Shown one piece after another: positions 16,887-25,486 of a stretch of DNA of 64,000 nucleotides. This DNA comes from Syntrophomonadaceae bacterium (GTDB lineage: Bacteria; Bacillota; Dethiobacteria; DTU022). Where the stretch lies: the NCBI GenBank assembly GCA_007121075.1, contig SKMK01000035.1, positions 50,308 to 114,307 on the forward strand, given 5' to 3'. Numbering within the stretch: the first letter of the stretch is position 1; each line of letters begins with the position of its first letter. The notes beneath the pieces were generated by a model. That model searched no databases, was not told where the DNA came from, and worked only from the letters and a program-made list of their open reading frames with translations. Both the position numbers and the translations under genes were made by a program.

Positions 16887-18611
16887 TTATTTAAGCTGAA
16901 AATTTTTCCGCAGCTTCGGGTCGCTGGGGTTGACGGTAACGGTTTGGAAATTTTCATAGAAAACAAAACCGGGCTTGCCGCCGGGGCGCCGCCGGACGTG
17001 GCGGATCTCGGTGTAGTCAACTGCCACGGCGGAACTGTCCCTCCCTTTGCTAAAGTAAGCCGCCAGGAAAGAAGCTTCTTCAATGTCTTCTTCGGGCGGG
17101 GGGAAAGGGGCTTCTTTCAGGACAACGTGGCTTCCTGGAAGCTCGCGCACATGGAACCAGGTATCGCGGCGGGCGGCGGCCCTGAAGGTGATGTAATCGT
17201 TCTGGCGGTTGTTCCGGCCGACCAGGACGGTATGCCCCGCTGAGGTGGTAAATTGAAGCGGGCGGGGAGCATCCGGCAATTTCCGTCGCTCTTTGCTTTT
17301 TTCGCGCAGGTAACCGGCATCGATTAATTCCTGCCGTATTTCTTCCAGCGAGTTTTGAGGACTGTTTTCGATGGCATAAAGCAAGCCCTGGCAGTATTCA
17401 ATTTCAGACCGGGTTTTCCGCAGCTGTTTTTTGATCTTATCCCGGCCCTTTTTAGCCTTCTGGTAGCGTTTGAAGTGGCGCTGGGCATTGGCACTGACCG
17501 ACAGGGCAGGATCAAGGGGAACGGTTACCGTTTTCTCCGGTTCATATAAATCGGGCAGATTGACGCTCGCTTCACCCCGGGGGACCTGCTGCTGGTAGGT
17601 AAGGAGCAGGTCGCCGTACAGGCGGTGCCGGGGGGCGGTTCCGGCTTCTTTCAGTTCCTGTTCTTGCTGTTTCAGTTTTTTGTTCAGCCCGGCCAGGCGC
17701 TTTTCAACGGCGCCGTAGAGCTGCCCGCGGAGCTGTTTTTCCCGATCCTCCTTGATCAGGGTGCTGTAAAAATGATCAAGCATTTCGCTGACCCGGTCAT
17801 ATTTGATCTGCTCTTCTTCTGCCAGGTGTTCAAGCGGAACAGCTGCATAAAGGTTTTTGCCCGGCAGCAGTACCGGCTCCAGCCGGCCTTCCCTGGCCCG
17901 GTCAAAAAGCTCTTTTATCCGGTCATATACCCGTTCAAGGCTCTCTCCGGTGTCGCAATGCCCGCAGCCACTCCTGTAACACAGTTCCCGGGCTACCAGG
18001 GGGCTGATCCCGGCCACGGTGTCCAGGAGGGCGTTTTCAGGCTTTTTGCCGCCGGCCAGCGTTTCCCGCATTCCGGTTTTAAATTCTTCACGGCTCATTT
18101 CTACCGGATCCAGTTTTTCCTGGGGAGGCACGGGACGGTAAATTTCACCCGGCATGATTGCCCTTTTGGGGTTTTTATCCCATGAGACGGTCCTGGCCGC
18201 TCCCAGGATGATATTCTCACTGTCGACCAGGATCAAGTTGCTGCGCCGGCCCATGATTTCGGCGATCAGCCTGGCCGCGGGCATTCCTTCGGGCGGGTCA
18301 AACTCTGTTTCCAGGATTCTTTCCAGGGGAGGGTTTGTAAAAGAGGCGGCCCGTCCCCCGGCCAGGTACTTGCGTAAAAGCATGCAGAACGGAGACGGTT
18401 TCTCCCTGCTTTGCAGGCGCCGGTAGGTTAAATGGACCCGGGCGTAGCGGGGATCAACGGAGAAAAGCAGGCCGGGCTGTCCTCCCCTGGAGTAGAGGTG
18501 CATCATTATTTCTCCCCCGGCCGCTTCGTAAATACGCTGGACCGGGGCGCCGGTAAGCTGTTCCTGCAGTTCGTCGGTGATCGCTTTCATAATCAGGGCA
18601 TCAAAGGCCAT
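16887..18611 (-). CDS. rqcH: Ribosome quality-control factor RqcH (NFACT protein)
   Basis: Rqc2/NEMF homologue that binds obstructed 50S subunits and recruits tRNA-Ala to add C-terminal alanine tails; 574 residues. The order is NFACT-N (MAFDALIMKAITDELQEQL, EIMGRRSNLILVD), a helix-hairpin-helix and coiled-coil middle (about 265-430), and NFACT-R (GHTVLVGRNNRQNDYITFRA, DTWFHVRELPGSHVVL). The residue pair described as essential in B. subtilis (Asp97-Arg98) reads Glu97-Arg98 here (LERIL). Older annotation would call it a fibronectin-binding protein. It is transcribed alone, opposite to its neighbours. Confidence 0.95.
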   Translation of the reverse strand: MAFDALIMKAITDELQEQLTGAPVQRIYEAAGGEIMMHLYSRGGQPGLLFSVDPRYARVHLTYRRLQSREKPSPFCMLLRKYLAGGRAASFTNPPLERILETEFDPPEGMPAARLIAEIMGRRSNLILVDSENIILGAARTVSWDKNPKRAIMPGEIYRPVPPQEKLDPVEMSREEFKTGMRETLAGGKKPENALLDTVAGISPLVARELCYRSGCGHCDTGESLERVYDRIKELFDRAREGRLEPVLLPGKNLYAAVPLEHLAEEEQIKYDRVSEMLDHFYSTLIKEDREKQLRGQLYGAVEKRLAGLNKKLKQQEQELKEAGTAPRHRLYGDLLLTYQQQVPRGEASVNLPDLYEPEKTVTVPLDPALSVSANAQRHFKRYQKAKKGRDKIKKQLRKTRSEIEYCQGLLYAIENSPQNSLEEIRQELIDAGYLREKSKERRKLPDAPRPLQFTTSAGHTVLVGRNNRQNDYITFRAAARRDTWFHVRELPGSHVVLKEAPFPPPEEDIEEASFLAAYFSKGRDSSAVAVDYTEIRHVRRRPGGKPGFVFYENFQTVTVNPSDPKLRKNFQLK

Positions 18612-18631
18612 TTTTCACACTCCCGGCGTAT

Positions 18632-18660
18632 AGTATAATTCTAAATGGCGGCCGTGGCAA
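18632..18660 (-). promoter_or_regulatory. Candidate rqcH promoter
   Basis: Read on the minus strand, TTGCCA (18660-18655) and TATACT (18637-18632) are separated by 17 bp, 21 bp upstream of the rqcH ATG, with a GGGAGTG binding site between. Confidence 0.6.
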
Positions 18661-18730
18661 ATCCAAACCCTACATTTTTAAATACGGCGGCTGCCGGCAG
18701 CGATATTTAAGGCAAATGCGCAAATACTCC

Positions 18731-18759
18731 TTGAGATTGAGCGAAATTGATGTTACTAT
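18731..18759 (+). promoter_or_regulatory. Candidate promoter of yicC-remA-gmk operon
   Basis: TTGAGA (18731-18736), a 17-bp spacer and TACTAT (18754-18759) lie about 115 bp before the yicC start. The match is moderate. No gene or structured RNA is apparent in the rest of the rqcH-yicC gap. Confidence 0.4.
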
Positions 18760-18874
18760 AAGTCCAGAAATAACAGATTTTGAGCCTTAAAACGAACCAA
18801 TTTGATGAAAATGGACATCTTCATAGTATTTTTATCACAGATGCGGGTAAATATGTCTTTAAAGGACGTTATTA

Positions 18875-19750
18875 ATGATCAGCAGCATGACCGGCTATGG
18901 CCGCGGCAGCAGCACTCAAAACGGGTTTACCTTTTCGGTCGAAATGCGTTCGGTTAACCATCGTTACGCTGATTTTGCACTGCGCCTGCCGCGGGAACTC
19001 TATTCCCTGGAAGACAGGGTCCGGCGTTTGCTGCAGGAGTCGATAAAGAGGGGCCGGGTGGAAGTTACCCTGAACCTTGATGAAGTCCCTCCCGGAGCGC
19101 GGGAAGTGAAATTGAACCATGATCTGGCCGAAAATTATTACCGGGCCCTGGGTGAACTGTGCCGGAACCTGCAGCTTGATGAAGAGGTTAAACTGGAACA
19201 TCTTCTGCAAATGCCGGAACTGTTTAAAACCGGTGGTATTTCCGTTACCGAAGAAGAAGTCTGGCCGGTGATCAGCGAGGCGCTGCAGGAAGCTTTGGAC
19301 CAGCTCCTGGAACAGCGGCGCATGGAAGGCGAAAACCTGGGCCGGGACCTGCTTGAAAGGTGTTCCCGGTTGGAAAAAATGGTCGACGGCGCTTCAAAAA
19401 GAGCCGAAGAGGCCAAGGAGGAGCACCACCGCCGGACCGAGCAAAAATTCCAGGAAATGCTGGCCGGCCACTTTGAAGAAAACAGGCTGATCATGGAATG
19501 TGCTCTGCTGGTTGAACGAATGGGAGTAGATGAAGAACTGGTCCGGCTGAGGAGCCATATCGAGGCTTTTAAGGAAAACCTGACCGGAACTGCTCCGGCC
19601 GGGCGCAAACTGGATTTTATCGCCCAGGAAATGTTCAGGGAGATCAACACCATTGGCTCAAAAGCCGGTGATTACCAGTTAACAAACCTGGTTGTAGAAC
19701 TCAAAGCGGAGCTGGAAAAGATTCGCGAACAGCTTCAAAACTTAGAATAA
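18875..19750 (+). CDS. YicC-family endoribonuclease
   Basis: 291 residues starting MISSMTGYGRGSS, the hallmark YicC N-terminus, and ending with the conserved block ECALLVERMGVDEELVRLRSHI, GRKLDFIAQEMFREINTIGSK and NLVVELKAELEKIREQ. YicC/YloC proteins are recently characterised metal-dependent endoribonucleases. In Firmicutes yloC, remA and gmk are normally adjacent, exactly as here. The binding site AAAGGACG precedes ATG 18875. Confidence 0.93.
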   Translation: MISSMTGYGRGSSTQNGFTFSVEMRSVNHRYADFALRLPRELYSLEDRVRRLLQESIKRGRVEVTLNLDEVPPGAREVKLNHDLAENYYRALGELCRNLQLDEEVKLEHLLQMPELFKTGGISVTEEEVWPVISEALQEALDQLLEQRRMEGENLGRDLLERCSRLEKMVDGASKRAEEAKEEHHRRTEQKFQEMLAGHFEENRLIMECALLVERMGVDEELVRLRSHIEAFKENLTGTAPAGRKLDFIAQEMFREINTIGSKAGDYQLTNLVVELKAELEKIREQLQNLE

Positions 19751-19768
19751 AGAGAAAGGGGTTTTATC

Positions 19769-20041
19769 ATGGCTATCAAGTTGATCAATATCGGATTTGG
19801 CAACATTGTCTCAGCCAGCCGCATTATTGCTATTATCAGCCCTGAATCGGCTCCGGTAAAACGGGTCATCAGCGAATCGCGCGAACGGGGCATGTTGATT
19901 GACGCCACTTACGGACGCCGCACACGGTCTGTAATTATAGCGGACAGCGGCCATATCATCCTGTCGGCGGTCCAACCGGAGACGGTCAAGCACCGCCTGC
20001 AGGCAAGCGATACTCAGCTTGAAAACGAAGAAGTGGAATAA
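19769..20041 (+). CDS. remA: Extracellular matrix regulator RemA (DUF370)
   Basis: 90-residue DNA-binding protein with the family sequence [25 protein letters not shown] and [20 protein letters not shown]. In B. subtilis RemA activates biofilm matrix and osmoprotection genes as a ring-shaped oligomer that wraps DNA; in clostridia its targets are less defined. It lies 18 bp after yicC and 31 bp before gmk, in the canonical context. Confidence 0.95.
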   Translation: MAIKLINIGFGNIVSASRIIAIISPESAPVKRVISESRERGMLIDATYGRRTRSVIIADSGHIILSAVQPETVKHRLQASDTQLENEEVE

Positions 20042-20072
20042 CAGGACCAGAATGTAATACGGGAGGCAGTTA

Positions 20073-20678
20073 ATGGTCGAAGGTATTCTTTTAGTTATTT
20101 CCGGGCCTTCCGGGGTCGGCAAGGGGACGGTATGCCGCTACCTCCTGGAAATCAGGAAAGCCCTGAAATTGTCCGTTTCAACCACCACCCGCCCGCCCCG
20201 GCAGGGTGAACAGGAAGGAAAAGAGTACCACTTCACCACACCCTCCCGCTTTAAAGCGATGATTAAAGAGGGATTTTTCCTGGAATGGGCCGTAGTTCAT
20301 GACCATTATTACGGAACCCGTAGTGACGCGGTCAGGGAACTGCTGTCCTCAGGCCAGGATTTAATCCTGGAGATTGATATCCAGGGAGCCGAACAGGTAA
20401 AAGAAAAGGTTCCCGAAGCCGCCTCCATATTTTTGGCGCCGCCTTCAATGGCGGCCCTGGAAGAAAGAATTACCGGGCGCGGAACCGAAGATTCGGACCG
20501 GATCGGCAGGCGGCTTGACACGGCGCGCCGGGAAATGAAAGCATATGACCGGTATGATTACCTGGTTGTAAATGATACAGTGGAAAAAGCGGCCGGCTTA
20601 ATCGACTCGATTATCGATGCCGAAAAATGTAAAGTCAGCCGTGGTGCTCGCCCACCGGGCGGGGGAGGTGAATGCTGA
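20073..20678 (+). CDS. gmk: Guanylate kinase
   Basis: Phosphorylates GMP to GDP; 201 residues. The P-loop is GPSGVGKGTVCRYL, the GMP-binding segment STTTRPPRQGEQEGKEYHF, and the lid region GRGTEDSDRIGRRL. It follows GGGAGGCAG and overlaps rpoZ by one base. The C-terminal ARPPGGGGEC tail is unremarkable. Confidence 0.97.
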   Translation: MVEGILLVISGPSGVGKGTVCRYLLEIRKALKLSVSTTTRPPRQGEQEGKEYHFTTPSRFKAMIKEGFFLEWAVVHDHYYGTRSDAVRELLSSGQDLILEIDIQGAEQVKEKVPEAASIFLAPPSMAALEERITGRGTEDSDRIGRRLDTARREMKAYDRYDYLVVNDTVEKAAGLIDSIIDAEKCKVSRGARPPGGGGEC

Positions 20679-20884
20679 TGATTTATCCTTCAATTGACGA
20701 CCTGCTGGAGAAAGTGGACAGCAAGTACACCCTGGTGATTGCCGCGGCAAAACGTGGCCGTCAACTTCGCAATGGAAGCAAAAGAACAGTTGATGAAGAA
20801 TATACAAAGGACGTGGCAACCGCCCTGAGAGAGATTGAAGCAGGCAATATTGAGTATGAGCGGAAGCGTGACGGTATTAAGTAG
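20678..20884 (+). CDS. rpoZ: RNA polymerase omega subunit
   Basis: 68-residue omega subunit that helps assemble the beta' subunit. It starts MIYPSIDDLLEKVDSKYTLV and contains the conserved AAKRGRQL segment. ATG 20678 overlaps the gmk stop and lies 6-7 bases after GGGGGAGGTG; an in-frame ATG at 20672 is too close to this site. Lies between gmk and coaBC as in other Firmicutes. Confidence 0.95.
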   Translation: MIYPSIDDLLEKVDSKYTLVIAAAKRGRQLRNGSKRTVDEEYTKDVATALREIEAGNIEYERKRDGIK

Positions 20885-20895
20885 GGGTGTTTCCT

Positions 20896-22074
20896 TTGAA
20901 AAAGGTAGTACTGGGCGTAACCGGCGGCATAGCCGCCTATAAGGCTGCCGAGCTGGCCAGGTTGTTTGTCCGCGGCGGAGCGGATGTCCATGTGGTTATG
21001 ACTGAGGCGGCCATAGAATTTATAGCTCCCCTGACCTTCCAGGTTTTAACCGGCCACCCGGTCTACGTGAACATGTATGCCGATCGATCGGGAGAAAAAA
21101 TTAATCACATCGACCTCCTGGAGGGCACCGATGTGGTAGTGATCGCCCCCGCCACCGCCAATACCATGGCTAAGATGGCTTCAGGTTTGGCCGATAATCT
21201 TTTAACCACCCTTTACCTGGCGGCCCGCTGTCCCGTGGTGGTAGTTCCCTCCATGAATGCAGACATGTATGAGCACCAGGCGGTGCAGGATAATATCAGG
21301 AGGCTGTCTGAATACGGCTGCCACCTGATGGATCCCGATGCGGGCGAACTGGCCTGCGGTGTCTATGGAAGGGGACGGATGCCCGATCCGCTGGATATTA
21401 ATGCCTTTACCAGGGCAGTGCTCAGGCCCAAGGATTTTAGCGGCCTGAAAACCCTGGTCAGCGCCGGTCCGACCAGGGAACCCCTCGACCCGGTCCGGTT
21501 CCTGAGCAACCCTTCCACCGGATTGATGGGTTATGCCCTGGCCCGGGCCTTAAAAGAGAGGGGCGCCGAGGTAATCCTGATCAGCGGTCAAACCCACCTC
21601 CAGCCTCCGGCCGGGGTTAAAAAGGTGGATGTCACCACCACCGAAGAAATGTTTGACGCCGTTTTCGGGCACTACAAAGACTGCCGCCTGGTAATTAAGG
21701 CGGCGGCGGTTTCCGATTACCGGCCGATGGAGGTTTCGCAGCAGAAGGTTAAAAAAAACAACGACCTGTCCACCATTGAGCTGGCCAGAAACCGGGATAT
21801 CCTGATGGAGCTGGGGAAAGAAAAGGGAGACCGGATCCTGGTTGGTTTTGCCGCTGAAACTGAAGATGTTTTTGAAAATGCCCAGCAAAAATTGGTCCGC
21901 AAGAACCTTGATCTGATCGTTGTCAACAACCTGAAAGAACCCGGGGCCGGTTTTGCCGTGCCGACCAACCGGGTTTCCATTATTGATCGCAGCGGGGAGG
22001 TTGAAAACCTGCCCCTGATGGAAAAAGAAGAACTGGCCCACCTCATCCTCGACCGTATCGCCGGGATGTTATAA
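20896..22074 (+). CDS. coaBC: Bifunctional phosphopantothenoylcysteine decarboxylase/synthetase
   Basis: Two consecutive coenzyme A steps in one 392-residue protein. The N-terminal flavin decarboxylase (CoaC) shows VTGGIAAYKAAEL, the active-site histidine in INHIDLLE, APATANTMAKMASGLADNLL and the substrate loop PSMNADMY. The C-terminal synthetase (CoaB) shows SAGPTREPLDPVRFLSNPS, KAAAVSDYRP and VNNLKEPGAGF. The start is TTG 20896, 6 bases after GGGGTG; an in-frame GTG at 20887 falls within that site. Its 3' end overlaps the convergent DUF95 gene by 6 bp. coaE at 39.7 kb completes the pathway end. Confidence 0.95.
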   Translation: MKKVVLGVTGGIAAYKAAELARLFVRGGADVHVVMTEAAIEFIAPLTFQVLTGHPVYVNMYADRSGEKINHIDLLEGTDVVVIAPATANTMAKMASGLADNLLTTLYLAARCPVVVVPSMNADMYEHQAVQDNIRRLSEYGCHLMDPDAGELACGVYGRGRMPDPLDINAFTRAVLRPKDFSGLKTLVSAGPTREPLDPVRFLSNPSTGLMGYALARALKERGAEVILISGQTHLQPPAGVKKVDVTTTEEMFDAVFGHYKDCRLVIKAAAVSDYRPMEVSQQKVKKNNDLSTIELARNRDILMELGKEKGDRILVGFAAETEDVFENAQQKLVRKNLDLIVVNNLKEPGAGFAVPTNRVSIIDRSGEVENLPLMEKEELAHLILDRIAGML

Positions 22075-22704
22075 TACCAGGTCCAGCAGCCGCGGGGTAA
22101 TCAAAATCTCGACTGCGGCGGCAATTACCAGCAGCAGCACTACCAGGGGCAGGATCGAAATTGCTTCTTTCCAGATGAAGCGGAAGCTCTGACCGCGGGT
22201 TTTGCCCGGTAGGGGTGAAGCAACGCAGTGGTAGCCGAACTTGAGGCCGATCGCTGCGCACAGGAAAAAGGCAAACAGCTCGAAGATGCCGTGAGGAAGC
22301 AGGCCGAAGGCAATCATTGCCAGCAGGGGGACTCCTTCCTGCGTGGAAAATGAGAGCAGGGCGCCCACCAGGGCCCCGTTAAGGCCAAGGGTAACCAGCG
22401 GCGAAACGCCGGCCAGAAATCCGAGCAGCAGCATCTGGGCCATTGAAAGGAAGTTATTCATAAAAATAAGGGCAATGCCGATCGGCGGCGAAGTGTCCAT
22501 GATCAAAGAAAACAGGCCTTCCAGCCCTTCCAGCTGGGCATCAAGGACCGGTTCGGAAGCCGGATCGGAAAAAACGGGCGTAAAATAAAAAGCGATCGAA
22601 CAGCTCAAAAATATGGCTGTAGCCATAAACAGCCAGCTGCGGTTTTCGGCAATCACCCGGCCGACCGGGAAAAAAAAGCGAAACACGGGCAAACCCTCTT
22701 TCAT
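22069..22704 (-). CDS. SpoIIM-family (DUF95) integral membrane protein
   Basis: 211 residues with about five or six hydrophobic helices. MNNFLSMAQMLLLGFLAGV, ALVGALLSF and GLLPHGIFELFAFFLCAAIG match the DUF95/SpoIIM family, especially its conserved L-P-H-G-x-F/I-E motif. True SpoIIM is a septal peptidoglycan hydrolysis partner in engulfment, but DUF95 proteins are widespread in non-sporulating bacteria too. It is a single minus-strand gene between coaBC and priA, and it should not be taken as evidence of sporulation. Confidence 0.75.
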   Translation of the reverse strand: MKEGLPVFRFFFPVGRVIAENRSWLFMATAIFLSCSIAFYFTPVFSDPASEPVLDAQLEGLEGLFSLIMDTSPPIGIALIFMNNFLSMAQMLLLGFLAGVSPLVTLGLNGALVGALLSFSTQEGVPLLAMIAFGLLPHGIFELFAFFLCAAIGLKFGYHCVASPLPGKTRGQSFRFIWKEAISILPLVVLLLVIAAAVEILITPRLLDLVL

Positions 22705-22749
22705 CGAATCTTGCTTAATAATATCAAATTAACCGACAGGGGTAAATAG

Positions 22750-24969
22750 ATGCCTCAGTATGCCGAAGTAATAATAGACCTGGTCAGCAATGCCGTTGAC
22801 CGCCCTTTTCACTACTATGTCCCCCTGGAAATGCAGGGCCAGATCAGGCCCGGTATGCGGGTGGAGGTGCCCCTGGGCAACCGCCGCTGCCAGGGTTATG
22901 TCCTGCGCCTGCCGCGGGAAAGCGCTGTCGACACCCTCAAGGATATAACCGCCATTGTCGATTCCGAGCCGCTTTTGACCCCGGAGCAGCTGGCCCTTGG
23001 CCGCTGGCTCTCGATGCGCTTCTACTGCCGCCTGATCGACGCCGTTCATGCTATGATCCCGGCTTCTTTCCGCAGGGGCAGGAGGCCGGGAGATATTAAA
23101 GTGGTCGAACCGACAGAACAGGCCGCGGAAGTTAATCTGGAAAGGGCTCCGGCCCAGAAAAAAACGATGGAGATTCTGAGGCAAAAAGGGCCTTTGCCCG
23201 GGCCGGAACTGGCCCGCCTCGGATCGAACAACCAGGTCATCCGCAGCCTGGAAAAAAAAGGCCTGGTTCGGACCGTAACCGTTCGACCAGATCGCCTGGA
23301 ACCGGGCGGCGGGGACGGGGAAGAAGAACAGGCTCCGCTGACCAGGCCCCACCTGCTTAGAGAGGAGCAGACCGCCTGTTATGATCGGGTCAAAAGGGCC
23401 CTGGCCGGAGTCAGGCCGGAAAAAATGCTCCTGCACGGCATTACGGCCAGCGGCAAGACGGAGATTTACCTGCAGAGCATCGCTTACTGCCTGGAACAGG
23501 GCCGCACCGCCATGATCCTGGTCCCGGAAATATCGCTTACTCCCCAGATGATCGAACATTTTGAAGGGCGGTTTCCCGGCCGGGTCGCTGTCCTGCACAG
23601 CAGGTTGAGCGTGGCCGAGAAAAATCGCCAGTGGCAGATGATCCTGAACGGCCGGGCCAAAGTGGTGTTAGGCGCCCGCTCGGCGGTATTTGCTCCCCTG
23701 GAGCGGGTCGGACTGATCATTATTGACGAAGAGCATGAGACTACTTACAAGCAGGAGGAAGCTCCCCGCTACCATGCCCGGGATGTAGCCTGGTGGCGGG
23801 CCCGTTATAACCGGGCGGTTCTCTTGCTTGGCAGCGCCACACCTTCACTGGAAAGCTATTACGAGGCCCTTGAATGCGGGGCCTGTCTTTTGAACATGAA
23901 AGAACGGGTGACCCCGATCCAGCTGCCGCCGGTACAGGTGGTTGACATGCGCGAGGAGTTGAAGGCCGGGCACCGCTTTATCTTCAGCCGCCTGCTTTTG
24001 GAAGAACTGAACGGGGTTATGGAGCGTGATGAACAGGCCCTCCTGTTTATCAACCGGCGCGGCTTTGCCGGTTTCGTGCTCTGCCGCGAATGCGGCCATG
24101 TGGTTCGCTGTTCCTCCTGCGATGTGTCCATGACCCTGCACCTGGATCGCCGGATCATGTGTTGCCACTACTGTGCCCGTGAAACGGCGGTGCCCGAAAC
24201 CTGTCCCTCCTGCCGGGGCACCAAAATCCGTTATTTCAGCGCCGGAACTCAGCGGGTGGAAGACGAAGTGAAAAAGCTCTACCCGGCGGCGCGCCTGATC
24301 CGCATGGACCGGGACACCACCGCCGGCCGCCATGCCCACAGCCTTTACTACCGCCAGTTCCGGGAACGGGAAGCAAATATTCTGATCGGCACCCAGATGA
24401 TCGCCAAGGGATTTGACTTTCCCGATGTTACCCTGGTCGGGGTGGTCGCCGCCGATACCACCCTGAATTTGCCCGATTTCAGGGCTCCGGAACGCACTTT
24501 CCAGCTGCTGACCCAGGTTGCCGGGCGCACTGCCCGCGGCCCGCGGGGCGGAAAAGTGATTGTCCAGACTTACCACCCCCGCCATCACAGCATTACTACG
24601 GCAGCGGAGCATGATTATCTTTCCTTTTTTAAAGCCGAGCTGGAAAACCGGCGTCAACTGGCCTACCCGCCTTTTTCCGATTTGCTTCGCTTTTTATTCA
24701 GCGGCCCGGATGAAGAGGCCGTATTTGAAGCCGCCGTCTGGATGACCGGGCGCCTGGAACCGGCGGCTGGAAAAGCTGAGATCCTCGGTCCCGCGCCGGC
24801 TTCACTGTACCGGATCAAGGAACAATACCGGGTCCACACCATTCTAAAAGGCAAAGCTCTGCCCCGTCTTGCCCCGGGCATAAAAAAGGTCATCCGGGAA
24901 TACCACGGCCGCAAGGGCTCTGAACAAGTCCGCCTGGCGGTAGATTTTAACCCCCAGGTAGTGCTATAA
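22750..24969 (+). CDS. priA: Primosomal replication restart helicase PriA
   Basis: 3'-5' superfamily 2 helicase that restarts stalled forks; 739 residues. An N-terminal DNA-binding domain (VIIDLVSNAVDRPFHYYVP) precedes the Walker A GITASGKTEIYLQ, the Walker B box DEEH, and a double zinc-binding segment with CRECGH, CSSC, CCHYC and CPSC (about residues 450-500). Helicase motifs IGTQMIAKGFDFPDVTLVG and QVAGRTARG follow. It starts the priA-def-fmt-rsmB run. Confidence 0.97.
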   Translation: MPQYAEVIIDLVSNAVDRPFHYYVPLEMQGQIRPGMRVEVPLGNRRCQGYVLRLPRESAVDTLKDITAIVDSEPLLTPEQLALGRWLSMRFYCRLIDAVHAMIPASFRRGRRPGDIKVVEPTEQAAEVNLERAPAQKKTMEILRQKGPLPGPELARLGSNNQVIRSLEKKGLVRTVTVRPDRLEPGGGDGEEEQAPLTRPHLLREEQTACYDRVKRALAGVRPEKMLLHGITASGKTEIYLQSIAYCLEQGRTAMILVPEISLTPQMIEHFEGRFPGRVAVLHSRLSVAEKNRQWQMILNGRAKVVLGARSAVFAPLERVGLIIIDEEHETTYKQEEAPRYHARDVAWWRARYNRAVLLLGSATPSLESYYEALECGACLLNMKERVTPIQLPPVQVVDMREELKAGHRFIFSRLLLEELNGVMERDEQALLFINRRGFAGFVLCRECGHVVRCSSCDVSMTLHLDRRIMCCHYCARETAVPETCPSCRGTKIRYFSAGTQRVEDEVKKLYPAARLIRMDRDTTAGRHAHSLYYRQFREREANILIGTQMIAKGFDFPDVTLVGVVAADTTLNLPDFRAPERTFQLLTQVAGRTARGPRGGKVIVQTYHPRHHSITTAAEHDYLSFFKAELENRRQLAYPPFSDLLRFLFSGPDEEAVFEAAVWMTGRLEPAAGKAEILGPAPASLYRIKEQYRVHTILKGKALPRLAPGIKKVIREYHGRKGSEQVRLAVDFNPQVVL

Positions 24970-24997
24970 TGATAACGATTCGGGGGGAGGATACAAG

Positions 24998-25486
24998 ATG
25001 GCTTTAAGAAATATTTTATGTGATAATCACCCTGTCCTGCGTACCCCTGCGCAGGAAGTAAAGAGGATAAACAGTGCGGTCTGCCGCCTCATAGATGATA
25101 TGATCGAAACCATGCGCGACGCCGAAGGAGTCGGTTTGGCTGCCAACCAGGTCGGCGTTTCCAAGCGGATCCTGGTCGCATCGGCCTGCGGTGAAGACGG
25201 TGAGGTATATGAACTGATCAACCCGCGCTGCGAAAAGGTCGAAGGAGAAGCAGTCGGTGTAGAAGGGTGCCTTAGCGTTCCCGGCCAGTATGGCGAAGTG
25301 CCGCGCTCTGAAAAGATCATTGTTACCGCACTTAGCCGCGAAGGTGAGAAAGTTTGCCTGGAACTGGAAGGTTTGCCGGCCCGGATCATCCTCCATGAAA
25401 TGGACCATTTGGACGGGATCCTGTTTACCGATAAAGCGGTGCGCATGATCGATCCGGACGAACTAAAAAGCGAGGAAGAATCTTGA
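24998..25486 (+). CDS. def: Peptide deformylase
   Basis: Removes the formyl group from nascent proteins; 162 residues. All three metal/catalytic motifs are present: GVGLAANQVGV, EGCLSVPG (cysteine ligand) and HEMDHLDG (two histidine ligands and catalytic Glu). ATG 24998 follows GGGGGGAGG. Its TGA overlaps the TTG start of fmt. Confidence 0.97.
   Translation: MALRNILCDNHPVLRTPAQEVKRINSAVCRLIDDMIETMRDAEGVGLAANQVGVSKRILVASACGEDGEVYELINPRCEKVEGEAVGVEGCLSVPGQYGEVPRSEKIIVTALSREGEKVCLELEGLPARIILHEMDHLDGILFTDKAVRMIDPDELKSEEES

Noticed and set aside
22069..22704. SpoIIM-like gene as proof of sporulation
   Set aside because: DUF95 proteins are common outside spore formers, and the sigE/sigG locus is missing from its normal place.
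22729..23598. Minus-strand open frame of about 290 codons antisense to priA
   Set aside because: Low-complexity Pro/Gln/Phe-rich translation typical of antisense frames; priA on the plus strand is clear.
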